Assembly: GCF_018614525.1 (NCBI RefSeq)
Contig: NZ_JAGGOL010000111.1
Coordinates: 1-53,944, forward strand
Origin: Streptomyces sp. ISL-11
Lineage (GTDB): Bacteria; Actinomycetota; Actinomycetes; Streptomycetales; Streptomycetaceae
DNA length: 53,944 nucleotides
Direction of reading: 5' to 3'
The notes beneath the pieces are model-generated. The model did not search any database, was not told where the DNA came from, and saw only the letters and a list, made by a program, of their open reading frames with translations. Numbering within the stretch: the stretch's first letter is position 1; each line of letters opens with the position of its first letter. This document shows, piece by piece, positions 53,880 to 53,944 of the stretch. Made by a program: the position numbers and the translations under genes.

Positions 53880-53944
53880 GTCCTCAAACGCCGGACCGGC
53901 TGAGAGGCGGCTGAGCCCAGCCCAATCCAGCCCGTCCGGCGTTT
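53880..53944. repeat. Intergenic repeat element, copy 3, cut by the window end
   Basis: The left arm (53880-53901, starting GTCCTCAAACG) and the first 16 nt of the right arm (53929-53944) match the stem-loop at 51337-51402. The rest lies beyond the window. It probably ends a gene to the right. Confidence 0.75.

Overview
The window looks like Streptomyces or a close actinomycete relative: GC is very high, third codon positions are almost all G or C, AGGAGG-type ribosome sites precede genes, and downstream genes are typical of that group. About four fifths of it (bases 3-43554) is the 3' part of a modular type I polyketide synthase (PKS) cluster. The remainder is flanking chromosome with no clear tie to the polyketide.

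PKS region, all on the + strand. A 5'-truncated synthase gene (3-5978) holds the final ACP of an upstream module plus one KS-AT-DH-KR-ACP module. It is followed by a trimodular gene (6147-21287), a monomodular fully reducing gene (21309-27869) and a trimodular gene ending in a thioesterase (27950-42646). Eight complete modules are present. I number them 1-8 within this window; the true module numbers and the starter unit lie upstream. All eight KS domains keep the Cys-His-His triad. Six AT domains read as malonyl-specific (GHSI/VG with HAFH) and two as methylmalonyl-type (GHSQG). Read colinearly, the segment predicts, from the carboxyl end: 2-methyl, 3-, 5- and 7-hydroxyl, saturated C8-C9, 11- and 13-hydroxyl, then a 14-methyl conjugated diene (C14=C15, C16=C17) continuing upstream. 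This is a polyol plus (poly)ene macrolide-like pattern. A stand-alone type II thioesterase (42754-43554) follows, and paired hairpins then close the transcription unit.

Flank. A minus-strand secreted PIG-L deacetylase with a C-terminal repeat domain (43708-45918) converges on the PKS operon. It is separated by a 560-bp repeat-rich intergenic region from a small DUF985-type cupin (46479-46934). Three exported alpha/beta hydrolases follow on + (47130-48296, 48501-49628, 49753-51303). Finally a minus-strand pair encodes a TPR protein and an isoprenyl diphosphate synthase (53656 down to 51510). Three copies of an intergenic stem-loop repeat (near 48352, 51337 and 53880) mark the flank as ordinary chromosome.

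The most informative internal structure is mosaicism within the synthases. AT, KR and KS segments are nearly identical at DNA level between modules, have different codon use from their surroundings, and in one case show a mid-domain breakpoint. A 42-bp island of non-Streptomyces codon use lies in the KR of module 1. Two different docking codes join the four proteins. I found no RNA gene, CRISPR array, insertion sequence, transcriptional regulator or tailoring enzyme for the polyketide in this window.
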